Shown piece by piece: positions 6,804-14,768 of a DNA stretch of 64,000 nucleotides (the first letter of the stretch is position 1; every line of letters starts with the position of its first letter). The stretch is from NCBI GenBank assembly GCA_903859155.1, contig CAIOLO010000127.1, forward strand, positions 1 through 64,000, given 5' to 3'. Under the pieces are notes generated by a model. The model saw only the letters and a list, made by a program, of their open reading frames with translations, made no database searches and was not told the origin of the DNA. This stretch comes from an uncultured beta proteobacterium. GTDB taxonomy: Bacteria; Pseudomonadota; Gammaproteobacteria; Burkholderiales; SG8-39. Both the position numbers and the translations under genes were made by a program.

Positions 6804-8599
6804 CGTCCCTGCACCGCCGGCCGTGAAGTCGAGGACTCATTGCCGTAGGACTGCAAGCGTTCGCGTGCCTGCTGCAGGTCCGGATCCCAATCCCTGTCGC
6901 TGCGAATCACCGTGGGCTTGAGCAGGATGATGAGCTCGCGTTTGGTGTTGGTGTTGGTGTTGTTTCGGAATGCTCCACCGATTCCCGGTTCGTTCTGCAA
7001 CCCGGGAACGCCAGAGCGATCCGCTGCAAGATTGGTCTGCATCAAGCCGCCAAGCGCGACAATGTTGCCGTCCTGAACGCGCACAATGGTGTCAGTCTCG
7101 TTGATATTGCTCTTGGCCACCTGAAGGGTCTGGGCGCCGCCGCCAGAGGTTCCGAAATTGAAGGTGAGACTGCCATTCTCCACGTTGCTCACCAGCGGGT
7201 GTATGTGCAGGGTGATATTGCCCTCATCGTCGATCTGCGGCGTGATGTCCAGGGAAACGCCGGAAAAAAATGAACTGAGAGACGGAGTAAGTTGCACTCC
7301 GGTCACACCTGACGCGTTGGTAAGAGGTGTGCTGGTGACATTGGTGACGAAGAACTCATCCCTGCCGACTTTGAGCACGGCCTTCTGGTTGTTGAGCGCC
7401 GCGATGCGCGGACTGGAGAGCACCTGAACCGTGCCTTGTGATTCCAGAAACTGTAGCAAGGCAGCAAAATTCTGCGTTTGCAGGGCCAGGCCGAATACTC
7501 CGGCGCCCACTGCTCCGGCCGCGCTGATGGAAGTCCCTGCAAGTCCGGCGCCGACTACCGCAGTGGCCAGCGCCCGCTGCCCGGGCGACAGCGCCGCTCC
7601 GCCGCCGGTGAGAACCCCCGCGGTGCCGAGTGACACATTGGAGCCCATCATGCCGCCTGCAATTCCCGTGGTGGGAAAAGCCGCCCAGTTCACGCCCGCC
7701 TGGAACGCATTGCTCAGGGTGACATCGATCACCTTGGCCTCGATCATCACCTGGCGCTCGACCGAGACCCGCATCGCCCTGAGGTAATTCTCGACGCTGC
7801 GTATTTCCTCGGGCATGGCGCGGATCACCACCACGCCCGATTGCGGGCTGACCACCACATTGCGTCCCTCGCCATTGCCCACCAGGGTGCGCATCGCCGC
7901 ATGCAGCTCGCTCCAGAAATCGCTCTGGGTCAGCGTGGAAACCCGCGAGGAATCCGTGACCGCGCCGCCCAATGCAGATGAACCGAGTGCGCTGATCGCC
8001 GCCGGTGCACCGGGTGCTCCAGCCCCCCCTGCCGCCTGCGCGGGCGCTGTGACCGACGTCGAACCTGGTGACGCGGTGATCATGCCCGAACTGACACGCA
8101 CGTCGCTGCGTCCCGCCCGCAATCCCATAAGGTAGTTCACCTGGAATACGCGGGTCTGCAGGCCGGCGGGCCGCACGAATATGCGAGTGCCGTCAATTTG
8201 ATACTCATACCCATGCATATCGCGAATGGCATCAAGCGCCTCGCGCACCGTGACGTCCTTCAGATTGAGCGACAGGCTGCCGACCACGTCCGGATGGACC
8301 AGCATGCTGTAGCGCGTTCCGGAAACGATCGACATGAAAACCTGCTGAGCAGACGCAGCGGCCACTACCAGATCAAAGCGTGGTTCCACTGGCGCTGCCT
8401 GCAGACGCGGTCCCTCGATGCGCAGCGGTGGCAACAGGGCATTCTGAACAGCCACAGATTGCGCCGGCGGCGCCACAGATCGCTCGGCTGGACGATCAAG
8501 GCCCGCGAGAATCTGCGGGTCCACCTTGATCGGGCCCTGGGGTGGCGCGGCACATGCCACCAGCAGGAATGCAACCAAGGCTTGCGCCGTTTTTTTCAT
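6800..8599 (-). CDS. mshL: MSHA outer-membrane secretin MshL
   Basis: A 599-residue lipoprotein secretin that forms the outer-membrane pore of the pilus. The signal peptide ends in a lipobox LVAC (residues 13-16). An STN-like domain (about 75-145, including SLNLKDVTVREALDAI) is followed by a Gly/Ala/Pro-rich stretch and the C-terminal secretin domain. The latter includes VQVLSSPRIAALNNQKAVLKVG and the end motif VALGGLMQTNLAADRSGVPGL. The start at 8599 overlaps the mshK stop (ATGA) and gives the lipoprotein signal. A longer reading upstream would run through mshK and is discarded. Confidence 0.92.
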   Translation of the reverse strand: MKKTAQALVAFLLVACAAPPQGPIKVDPQILAGLDRPAERSVAPPAQSVAVQNALLPPLRIEGPRLQAAPVEPRFDLVVAAASAQQVFMSIVSGTRYSMLVHPDVVGSLSLNLKDVTVREALDAIRDMHGYEYQIDGTRIFVRPAGLQTRVFQVNYLMGLRAGRSDVRVSSGMITASPGSTSVTAPAQAAGGAGAPGAPAAISALGSSALGGAVTDSSRVSTLTQSDFWSELHAAMRTLVGNGEGRNVVVSPQSGVVVIRAMPEEIRSVENYLRAMRVSVERQVMIEAKVIDVTLSNAFQAGVNWAAFPTTGIAGGMMGSNVSLGTAGVLTGGGAALSPGQRALATAVVGAGLAGTSISAAGAVGAGVFGLALQTQNFAALLQFLESQGTVQVLSSPRIAALNNQKAVLKVGRDEFFVTNVTSTPLTNASGVTGVQLTPSLSSFFSGVSLDITPQIDDEGNITLHIHPLVSNVENGSLTFNFGTSGGGAQTLQVAKSNINETDTIVRVQDGNIVALGGLMQTNLAADRSGVPGLQNEPGIGGAFRNNTNTNTKRELIILLKPTVIRSDRDWDPDLQQARERLQSYGNESSTSRPAVQGR

Positions 8600-9009
8600 T
8601 TGCCTGACTCCGTTGGTACTGCGCGCGAACCCTTGAGCATTTCGGCCCCCGGTTTGAGCACCTTTTTCTCTGCGGCACCGTAGAACCTTATGGACTCGAT
8701 GCCTTCGGCGCGCTGTAGAACCACTTCGGTGTCGCTGATCCGGATGACCTTTGCGCCGCCAATCTGACCGCCTAATTTCGCTGTCTGGCCGTTGATCGTA
8801 ACCTGCTGCCGGTCGCTGGAGAAAATCACCACGGGCTGCGAGGCAAATCTTGGCGCCGATGGGGCTGCCGGGGTGCTGCCCAGCGGCGGCCGAAAAGCAT
8901 CCGGCGGGCGCGTCGGATCGGGCAGGGCCTGACTGCACGCATGTCCGGCAACGCCAGCCGCGATGCCAAAAAACAACAGCTGCAGAACCGGGGTCAGATC
9001 TGCAGCCAT
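8596..9009 (-). CDS. mshK: MSHA biogenesis protein MshK (PilP-like)
   Basis: A 137-residue protein with an N-terminal hydrophobic segment (about 7-24) that looks like a signal or anchor, then the motif ALPDPTRPP typical of MshK/GspC-type pilotin-coupling proteins. A small beta-rich domain follows (VTINGQTAKLGGQIGGAKVIRISDTEVVLQR), as in PilP and GspC HR domains. It should link the inner-membrane assembly proteins to the secretin MshL. It overlaps mshJ by 16 bases upstream and mshL by 4 bases downstream. Confidence 0.8.
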   Translation of the reverse strand: MAADLTPVLQLLFFGIAAGVAGHACSQALPDPTRPPDAFRPPLGSTPAAPSAPRFASQPVVIFSSDRQQVTINGQTAKLGGQIGGAKVIRISDTEVVLQRAEGIESIRFYGAAEKKVLKPGAEMLKGSRAVPTESGK

Positions 9010-9665
9010 TTTTTCTCCGAGCTGAGGGTAAAGACAGTCAGCTTGAGGACGTTGCGCGGATATTGAGTGGCGTCGATGCTCAACCCTCCCCAGAATATCT
9101 TCACAGGCAGCCTCTCGATGGCGGCAAGGTAGTTGAGCAGGTCGAGGTATTGCCCCGCCACGGTGACCTCCAGGCCATGCCGGTACATGCCGGCGGTGCC
9201 GCCCTGCCCCTTGGCATCGGCCTCGACAGCCGAGATCGGCGCCGCCGCCAGCGACTGCATGCCCGTTATTTCCACGTTGCGGCTTGTCCTGAGCATGTCG
9301 GTGAGCACGGCTGCCACTTTGTCCGGTGGAACCATTTCACTCTGCCTGCCCTCAATCAACCGGTCCAGTTCGGCCAGTTTGCGCCGCTCCGCATCCAGGC
9401 TCTGGCGCCTTGGGCCACTCTTATCCGTTGCGCGCGCCTGCATCAAGGCGCCGATCTGCGTTTGCAACAGAACAATTTCCTGCTGCTTCTGCGCCAGCGT
9501 ATTCGTGTATGCCTTCTGTCGTATGAGTGAAGGGTCCAGAAAACCATTCCATGCGAACGCGACGATGACAACGCAAACTGCGGCGAACACCATGGCCCGC
9601 TCCCTGAGGCCGAGGCCGTCAATACGGTCGATAGTCGCCTTGGCCGCCGGGGGTATGCGCATCAT
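8994..9665 (-). CDS. mshJ: MSHA biogenesis protein MshJ (PilO-like)
   Basis: A 223-residue bitopic protein: a short cytoplasmic tail, a transmembrane segment near 25-45 (AMVFAAVCVVIVAFAWNGF), a coiled coil (about 50-110), and a C-terminal ferredoxin-like domain (VEITGMQSLAAAPI, LEVTVAGQYLDLLNYLAAIERLPVKIFW). This is the PilO/GspM plan for the inner-membrane alignment subcomplex. The start overlaps the stop of the preceding PilN-like gene by 4 bases. Confidence 0.85.
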   Translation of the reverse strand: MMRIPPAAKATIDRIDGLGLRERAMVFAAVCVVIVAFAWNGFLDPSLIRQKAYTNTLAQKQQEIVLLQTQIGALMQARATDKSGPRRQSLDAERRKLAELDRLIEGRQSEMVPPDKVAAVLTDMLRTSRNVEITGMQSLAAAPISAVEADAKGQGGTAGMYRHGLEVTVAGQYLDLLNYLAAIERLPVKIFWGGLSIDATQYPRNVLKLTVFTLSSEKKWLQI

Positions 9666-10321
9666 CGCCCGCCACCTTGGGGCTCATTTTCGGCAACAGG
9701 CTCATGGGGAAGGTCGGTCGAACTCAGGCGAAACGCCACGTAAGCCAGCGCACCCGGCGATTTCCCCTCGGTGACGGTGCCGGCCTGGCTGATGCTCAAG
9801 GATTCGAACGAGGCGCCACGCAGCACCGCTTCGGCGCCCAGTCTGCTGATAAATGCGGGGATGAGTTCAGCCTGCAGGGCATTGCCCTTCAACGTCAGGT
9901 TTCGCGCGCCCTCTTCAATATCCACGCCGGTGAGCCACACGCCATTGACGACCTGGCGCGCGAAGGCGCGCAGATACTCCGAATATCCGGTACTCCGGGT
10001 GCCGCTTTGCATCTGGCGCAGCAGGGATTCGCGCGCTGCAACGGCTGCAGAGGTTTCGCTCAGTTCGGCTTCGGCCTGCTTCTGGGCATCACCGGGCGAA
10101 AACTCCGCGGAGACCCTGCCAAGCCGCTCGATCTGCGAGGCAGTTTCGCGGACCGTAGCGGCGACCTGGCGCTCAAGCAGTGCCTCCTGCTGCATTGCGT
10201 AACCCTGAAATACAGCCAGCCCAACCATGAGGACGACGGTCGATTGCAGCATCATCAATGCAGAAAAATATTTCTTCTGCTTGAGAAACAGGGGATTGAA
10301 AAGGTTGATCTGCTGGCTCAT
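9662..10321 (-). CDS. PilN-like inner-membrane alignment protein (MshI2-like)
   Basis: A 219-residue protein with the PilN plan: a short conserved N-terminal peptide (MSQQINLFNP), a transmembrane helix (about 20-42), a coiled coil (roughly 50-105), and a C-terminal ferredoxin-like domain ending in a strand (LAYVAFRLSSTDL). In PilMN complexes the N-terminal INLF/INLLP peptide docks into the groove of PilM, here MshI. The start at 10321 overlaps the mshI stop (ATGA). An in-frame start 54 bases upstream lies inside mshI and lacks the docking peptide at the N-terminus. Confidence 0.82.
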   Translation of the reverse strand: MSQQINLFNPLFLKQKKYFSALMMLQSTVVLMVGLAVFQGYAMQQEALLERQVAATVRETASQIERLGRVSAEFSPGDAQKQAEAELSETSAAVAARESLLRQMQSGTRSTGYSEYLRAFARQVVNGVWLTGVDIEEGARNLTLKGNALQAELIPAFISRLGAEAVLRGASFESLSISQAGTVTEGKSPGALAYVAFRLSSTDLPHEPVAENEPQGGGR

Positions 10322-11259
10322 AGCACCCTTGCCTCGAGCCGCAACGCAGCGCCAAACAAGTGAAAGAATTCCCACTGCTGCTGATTCGAGGGCACGCGCT
10401 CCCCGGGAAAATCGATGACCTCGTCCAGGTCAATGCTTCGAACCGGCACATAGAGCGCTTCAGCCAGATGCTCCTGCAACCCAACCGGTTCGGGAAGCGG
10501 CGCCAGCAGCAGTTCGGAAACCGGCGTTTGCTGGTACTGCCGCTCAAAAATATCCAGGGAACGACGCAATTCTTCCGCGACCCGCTCAAGGTGATAGGTA
10601 CGCTGCGATTCGACCGCCAGTTGCCGCCAGGTCACGTCCAGGCGCCGACTGAGAATCAACTCACCGCGTGCCGACAAAGTCAGCAACCCCCCCCATTCCC
10701 CGATTGAAAGCAAGGCCGTTGCACGCTCCGGCTGCTCGAACAGCACCGCTATGTTCCGTTGCGCCGTGTCAGGGATGTCAATGACTTTCAGGTCGACTTT
10801 CGCCCGCTCAAACAGGCTGACGCGATTCAGCACCAACTGGTTGGCCGCGGTAACCGAAAACATGGAGCGCGGTTTTGCGCCTGCCACGCCGTCAGCGGGA
10901 ACCTCCATCACGTCTATGGTCGCGTCATCCACGTGATAGTCGAGCATATCCTTGATACGCCAGCGTATGGCTGCCTTGAGTTCATCGCGCGGCACATTGG
11001 GCGCATCAACCACCAGAATCTGGTACTCGGACGGCGCAAACAGCGTGGTACAGGCATAGCGTTCAAAAGAATTTTCCTTGGCCACTCGCTGCAGTACAAC
11101 GGCATCCTCGCCCGCCTCCCGCGGAACGCTATCCCACATCGACGCAAAGGGCCTGACCTGCCTGCTTCGGTCGATATGCGCAAAGCGGATCGTTCCGGGG
11201 TCGATACCTACGGCCAGATACCCCGGTTTCCGGCGCCACGAATTAAACCAAGCCGCCAC
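10318..11259 (-). CDS. mshI: MSHA biogenesis protein MshI (PilM-like)
   Basis: A 313-residue cytoplasmic actin-like protein of the PilM/MshI class. It has an ATPase-fold start (YLAVGIDPGTIRFAHID) and DELKAAIRWRIKDMLDY, characteristic of MshI. Later segments (VLFEQPERATALLSIGEWGGLLTLS and the RSLDIFERQYQQTPVSELLLAPLPEP region) match the second subdomain. It probably recruits the MshE motor to the PilN-like and MshJ membrane proteins. The start is GTG at 11259 with GGGG upstream. It begins the second transcription block of the locus, preceded by an AT-rich promoter region with a perfect TTGACA. Confidence 0.85.
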   Translation of the reverse strand: MAAWFNSWRRKPGYLAVGIDPGTIRFAHIDRSRQVRPFASMWDSVPREAGEDAVVLQRVAKENSFERYACTTLFAPSEYQILVVDAPNVPRDELKAAIRWRIKDMLDYHVDDATIDVMEVPADGVAGAKPRSMFSVTAANQLVLNRVSLFERAKVDLKVIDIPDTAQRNIAVLFEQPERATALLSIGEWGGLLTLSARGELILSRRLDVTWRQLAVESQRTYHLERVAEELRRSLDIFERQYQQTPVSELLLAPLPEPVGLQEHLAEALYVPVRSIDLDEVIDFPGERVPSNQQQWEFFHLFGAALRLEARVL

Positions 11260-11287
11260 GGATACCCCAGAATGTCGTATATGACTT

Positions 11288-11317
11288 CAAGTTAGCTAAT
11301 TAACTTGTTGTTGTCAA
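11288..11317 (-). promoter_or_regulatory. Candidate mshI promoter overlapped by an inverted repeat
   Basis: Read on the minus strand, TTGACA (11312-11317) is followed after 17 bases by TAACTT (11289-11294, 3 of 6 consensus). The predicted start near 11282 is just upstream of the mshI GTG at 11259. The inverted repeat CAAGTTA-N6-TAACTTG (11288-11307) covers the -10 element and most of the spacer, where a repressor dimer would block polymerase. The flanking DNA is markedly AT-rich. Confidence 0.5.
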
Positions 11318-11527
11318 TGAACATTCTTATAAATCACAGTGCTTGAAATATCCGTTCAGGCAGCCACGCGACAGTTCCGAACCAGTATGTTCCGCGGAAA
11401 CGTGGCATTCCGCCCGAATGTGTTGGCAAAATTTGTTGCGATTGAACGTATGTACGGCCCGGAGGCACCTCTCCGAACCGCGGAGCATCGTTATAAGTTT
11501 ATGTTTCTAATTATCAAATCCACGCCC

Positions 11528-13219
11528 TCACGGAAACAGCTCCTGGCGCGCGCTAACGGGCCGGGAGGATGGCCCGATTACAGCAAGCGCGCTGAGATTG
11601 CGGTTGGTTACCACTGCGGAAGGACCGAACCGCGTCCAACTGCTGCCGTCCCAGCGAAGAATAAGTTCACCGGCCGAAGCAACACCAACGGCCCAGCAAT
11701 CGTTGCTGCCGGCGCAGGCCACTTCGGTGAGGTTGACATTGGGAATCAGGGCGCTGGGCGCTACCCGGGTCCAGTTGGGCGCAGCACCCGACTGTCGCCT
11801 GACGATCACCTCGCCAGCTGCACCAGCGGTTGCGGTGTCCCCGACCGCCCAACAGTCGGTGGCGCTAGTGCACCACACACCTCTCAATATCGAGGTAAAG
11901 GCGGCGCCGCCGATGGCTTCGGTGGCCCAGGCCGTGCCATTCCACCGCATGATGCTCGAGGCCGCACCCACCGCCCAGCAGTTGGTAATGTCACGACAAT
12001 GAACGCCGTTGAAACTCTGGTTGACGACGGTAGTGGGAACTGCAAACGTCCAATTGGGCGCACTCACCGCGGTGATGCGGATGAAGTATTGGTTGCCGCC
12101 GACTGCATCGCCCACCGCCCAGCACTCGTTGGCCGCGGCGCAATAAATGGAATTGAGTGGAGTCGCCGCGTTAGCCAGCAGGGCTCCTCTGGCATTGTCG
12201 GCCCAGGCGACACCATTCCAGCGGATGATCCAGGGCCGCGCGGCCCCACCGCCATCAACACCGACCGCCCAGCAATCAGTGGCGCTAACGCAAGAGATGG
12301 AGTTTAGAGTGCGATTGGCGTTAAATCCAGGGCTGACCAGCGCCCAGGCAGAACCGTTCCAACGCATTATTAGCGGCCGCTGCCCACCACCACCGGGCGT
12401 TCCCACTGCGAATCCATCCGCATAGGAAAGCATGGCGATCGAGTTGATGCCAGGCGCCGCGTGGGTGACCCCGAGAACGTAGTTGACATCGCTCCAGGCA
12501 GTTTCTTGGAAGCGATTCATCAGTATCGTTCCGCCAACCGTCTGGGTGCCTGCTACCCAGACCTCGCCCAATTGCGTGCTCTGGGTGAGAGTGCGGCGCG
12601 CGCTGGTCGGTCCGCCGCTCAGATCGGGGACGCCACCCGCAACCTGTACTTCGCACTGGTACTCCCCCACCCGCGTCGCTATCGCATGCGATACGGCAGT
12701 GGTGCCATCGGCGCCGCGGCGGGAAACAACAAAACAAGGCTGTGTGCCGCACACCGCGTTGCTGGTGGAGGTCGCTGCGTAATCGACCAGCTCGCGATCG
12801 ATCATGATCCTGCCGCCACTTCCGGCATACCCGGCAACCGACGCCACCGGAATAACCGTCGCGATCGCCGTGATGGCAGAAAATAAGGTCGTTGGTGCAG
12901 GCGCAGCAACGGTGCCACCGTTAAATCCGACCGTCGCGCTGGAGACCGTGAATACTCCCGAACCGACCGCAACATTGCTGAACACGGTCTGGGCCGCGCA
13001 GTTGGTGCGATTGCCGATGACCGAATCGTCCGATCCGGCAGTGGCGCGCTCAAGGCCCGATAGTGCAACGTAGAAAGCCTTGTCGCCGACATTCTGCAGG
13101 ATCCCCGAAACCGTGCTTGCGCTGGAGAGGTAGCCCAAGGTCACTGTCATCAACGCCACGACCGTGAGAATCACGATTGCGATGATGAGAAATGCGCCGG
13201 CTTGACTGGTGCGTGCCAT
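11528..13219 (-). CDS. mshP: MshP-like minor pilin fused to a repeat (propeller-like) domain
   Basis: A 563-residue protein in the position of mshP, directly abutting mshO. Residues 1-60 have the MshP/PilX type of hydrophobic pilin helix (QAGAFLIIAIVILTVVALMT). Ordinary MshP is far shorter, about 150 residues. Residues about 112-190 resemble a small beta module common in phage-tail proteins (ITAIATVIPVASVAGYAGSG, then RRGADGTTAVSHA). Residues about 255-550 hold repeats of 42-52 residues: five with CX5-type Cys pairs ending in CWAVG (Cys316, 366, 414, 456, 508), plus one degenerate copy (GFAVG, 269-273), alternating with RWNGxxWA strands. I read this as a disulfide-stapled beta-propeller-like adhesin domain displayed on the pilus. 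No mshQ adhesin gene follows, so this fusion may take over its role. Confidence 0.8.
   Translation of the reverse strand: MARTSQAGAFLIIAIVILTVVALMTVTLGYLSSASTVSGILQNVGDKAFYVALSGLERATAGSDDSVIGNRTNCAAQTVFSNVAVGSGVFTVSSATVGFNGGTVAAPAPTTLFSAITAIATVIPVASVAGYAGSGGRIMIDRELVDYAATSTSNAVCGTQPCFVVSRRGADGTTAVSHAIATRVGEYQCEVQVAGGVPDLSGGPTSARRTLTQSTQLGEVWVAGTQTVGGTILMNRFQETAWSDVNYVLGVTHAAPGINSIAMLSYADGFAVGTPGGGGQRPLIMRWNGSAWALVSPGFNANRTLNSISCVSATDCWAVGVDGGGAARPWIIRWNGVAWADNARGALLANAATPLNSIYCAAANECWAVGDAVGGNQYFIRITAVSAPNWTFAVPTTVVNQSFNGVHCRDITNCWAVGAASSIMRWNGTAWATEAIGGAAFTSILRGVWCTSATDCWAVGDTATAGAAGEVIVRRQSGAAPNWTRVAPSALIPNVNLTEVACAGSNDCWAVGVASAGELILRWDGSSWTRFGPSAVVTNRNLSALAVIGPSSRPVSARQELFP
11675..12415 (-). 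repeat. Six tandem CWAVG-type repeats within the mshP-like gene
   Basis: The repeats are spaced 42-52 codons apart. Each has a Cys pair (C-x5-C, as in SCVSATDCWAVG), an AVG turn and, in most copies, an R-W-N-G-x-x-W strand. The first copy lacks the cysteines. At DNA level the TGCTGGGCGGT-like core recurs while the surroundings diverge, so the array is old rather than freshly amplified. Confidence 0.8.
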
Positions 13220-13717
13220 TCAAAATCCCAGCGGCTCAACGGTGGTGCGGTATTCCAGAGTGGAATTTGCCGAACCGACCGTGAGATAAACCGAAACGAA
13301 CTGTATAGCCGAAGCAACCGAGGCGATGCTCACGCCGTCAGTCTGCTGGTAGCTGAAACTCAATCCCTGCACCAGATCCGCCAGGGGCTGTGCAGCGCCG
13401 CCCGCCTCGGCACGGGTCAGTTGCTGGGTGGCGGCCGAATACTGGTAATCCACCGACACCCCGGTGTTGTCGACAAAAACAAAGCGGTTGGGGAGAAAAG
13501 TGGAAATGTCCGCCCTGCTGCGCACCATGCGCAGGTCGCGGCTAAGCCTCTCTAGCGCAATTCTCGCCTGGGCATCGTCGTCGACCAGTTCGCGGCCGAC
13601 AATGTAGTTCTTTATTCCACTGGAGAATATCTGCGCAAACACCAGGCCGATGACCGCAACGATGGCTGTCGTTACAACGAGTTCAATCAGGGTGAATCCC
13701 GGACTCCTTGCGCGCAT
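13220..13717 (-). CDS. mshO: Minor pilin MshO
   Basis: A 165-residue prepilin-like protein. The leader MRARSPG is followed by FTLIELVVTTAIVAVIGLVFAQIF, so cleavage and methylation are expected after Gly7, with Glu at mature position 5. The globular part (about 35-165) has the MshO features ALERLSRDLRMVRSRADI and FVFVDNTGVSVDYQYSAA. It probably forms part of the initiating tip complex with MshC, MshD and MshP. The stop abuts the mshP ATG, and the start is 8 bases after mshD. Confidence 0.82.
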   Translation of the reverse strand: MRARSPGFTLIELVVTTAIVAVIGLVFAQIFSSGIKNYIVGRELVDDDAQARIALERLSRDLRMVRSRADISTFLPNRFVFVDNTGVSVDYQYSAATQQLTRAEAGGAAQPLADLVQGLSFSYQQTDGVSIASVASAIQFVSVYLTVGSANSTLEYRTTVEPLGF

Positions 13718-13725
13718 CGGCCGCC

Positions 13726-14172
13726 TCAGTAGTTGGCGACGATGGCGGTTTCTTCTGCCAAGGTCGTGCCGCTGCTATTGGTCACGGTCACCACCAGGCG
13801 GCGAAAACGCGTGGTGTCGGTCATCACCGGCCATGACAAAACCGGGCTCACACCAGCGACGGCGACCGCAAAGCCCGAAATGCCCGTGCACGGCGTAGCG
13901 CCTGGGCTGGCCGTGCAGGGGTCCGTATTGAAGCCGTAACCGACCTGGTCACGCCGGCTCAGCAGCAATGCCATGCGGGACTGGGCTAGATGGCTGGCGC
14001 GCGTAACTGAAGCGGGCGTGAGACTGCTTGGAAACAGCAGGTGAGCATTGTTCAAAAACACCACTGCCGCGATGCCTATGATGGAAATCGCCATAACTAT
14101 TTCGATCAGAGTGAACCCGCCGCCGAGCAACCGGATGGATGACCTCCCGATGCCAGAGGTAACGCCGATCAC
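13726..14172 (-). CDS. mshD: Minor pilin MshD
   Basis: A 148-residue prepilin. A 20-residue leader ends in GGG before FTLIEIVMAISIIGIAAVVFL, giving the normal Glu5. The body includes HLAQSRMALLLSRRDQVGYGF and a Cys pair (DPC...TPC, about 87-98), then RFRRLVVTVT near the end, as in MshD. The start is GTG at 14172, and it overlaps the mshC stop as GTGA. It is part of the minor-pilin cassette C-D-O-P. Confidence 0.78.
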   Translation of the reverse strand: MIGVTSGIGRSSIRLLGGGFTLIEIVMAISIIGIAAVVFLNNAHLLFPSSLTPASVTRASHLAQSRMALLLSRRDQVGYGFNTDPCTASPGATPCTGISGFAVAVAGVSPVLSWPVMTDTTRFRRLVVTVTNSSGTTLAEETAIVANY

Positions 14173-14756
14173 TGCAGCGCAATCCGGCCGGTTTGCGGCG
14201 TGATGGTAACCACACGTTGCCTGCCGCTGCTATCCAGGGTGATGGATGCGGCAACGGTCAATACCGAAAACGGCGAATTCGTGTAAGGCACACCGCGTCC
14301 ATCGAAGCCAATCAGGCCGGCCGACAGATTGGTCGTGCTCGTCGCGCTCACCGCACCGTCGAACGGCAGTGTCGTAGTCAACCCGGAAGCCGGGTGTCGC
14401 ACCGCAACCCCGGACGAGGTTTTCAGGGTATAGCCGGTGTATGGCGGTCCGCTGCCAAGATCCAGCACATACCGCTGTCCCTGTGTCATCGCCAAGGATT
14501 GGACATATCGTATGTCGTTCGCCAGCCGATCGGCCTGTGTGCCGACCATGAAGTTCTCGTTTGACAACTTGGGGACCATTACCACAGCGATCGTGGTCAC
14601 AATGGCAAGCACCACCACCATTTCAACCAAGGTGAAGCCGGCCCGGTCACTGACGCGCCTCTTCGCCGTGGCGGGATATTCCTCACGCCATGAAAAAGGG
14701 GAGCTTGCACTCCCCTTTTTCGAATTACCCGCCCCAATCGGGCGTACAGCAGGCAT
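14169..14756 (-). CDS. mshC: Minor pilin MshC with a long leader
   Basis: A 195-residue prepilin of the MshC/GspH type. The helix FTLVEMVVVLAIVTTIAVVMVPKL begins after Gly40, so the leader peptide is unusually long at 40 residues. The globular part includes MVGTQADRLANDIRYVQSLAMTQGQRY and GFDGRGVPYTN, as in GspH-fold pseudopilins. The only standard in-frame start before the helix is ATG 14756, 12 bases after the mshA stop. No ATG, GTG or TTG lies between the hairpin at 14693-14720 and the helix. As a result the leader codons 13-22 encode a perfect terminator hairpin, which may limit read-through from mshA into the minor pilins. A non-standard start downstream cannot be excluded. Confidence 0.75.
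   Translation of the reverse strand: MPAVRPIGAGNSKKGSASSPFSWREEYPATAKRRVSDRAGFTLVEMVVVLAIVTTIAVVMVPKLSNENFMVGTQADRLANDIRYVQSLAMTQGQRYVLDLGSGPPYTGYTLKTSSGVAVRHPASGLTTTLPFDGAVSATSTTNLSAGLIGFDGRGVPYTNSPFSVLTVAASITLDSSGRQRVVTITPQTGRIALQ
14693..14720 (-). terminator. Intrinsic terminator or attenuator inside the mshC leader
   Basis: A perfect 11-bp stem (AAAAAGGGGAG paired with CTCCCCTTTTT) with a 6-base loop, ending in five T on the minus strand. It starts 49 bases after the mshA stop codon (14769) but lies inside the mshC reading frame, codons 13-22. It should end most transcripts after the major pilin and let a fraction continue. The symmetry makes it usable from the other strand too, where no gene needs it. 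Confidence 0.8.
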
Positions 14757-14768
14757 GGCAGTCCGGAT

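Noticed and set aside
11924-11939. Second sigma-54-like match (TGGCACGGCCTGGGCC, minus strand)
   Set aside because: It encodes the W-N-G-x-x-W-A repeat of the mshP-like protein, has GGGCC in place of TTGCA, and no gene starts after it.
11339-12307. A 322-codon plus-strand frame across the mshP-like repeats
   Set aside because: It mirrors the repeat coding and contains no known motif. The minus strand has the pilin helix and operon context.
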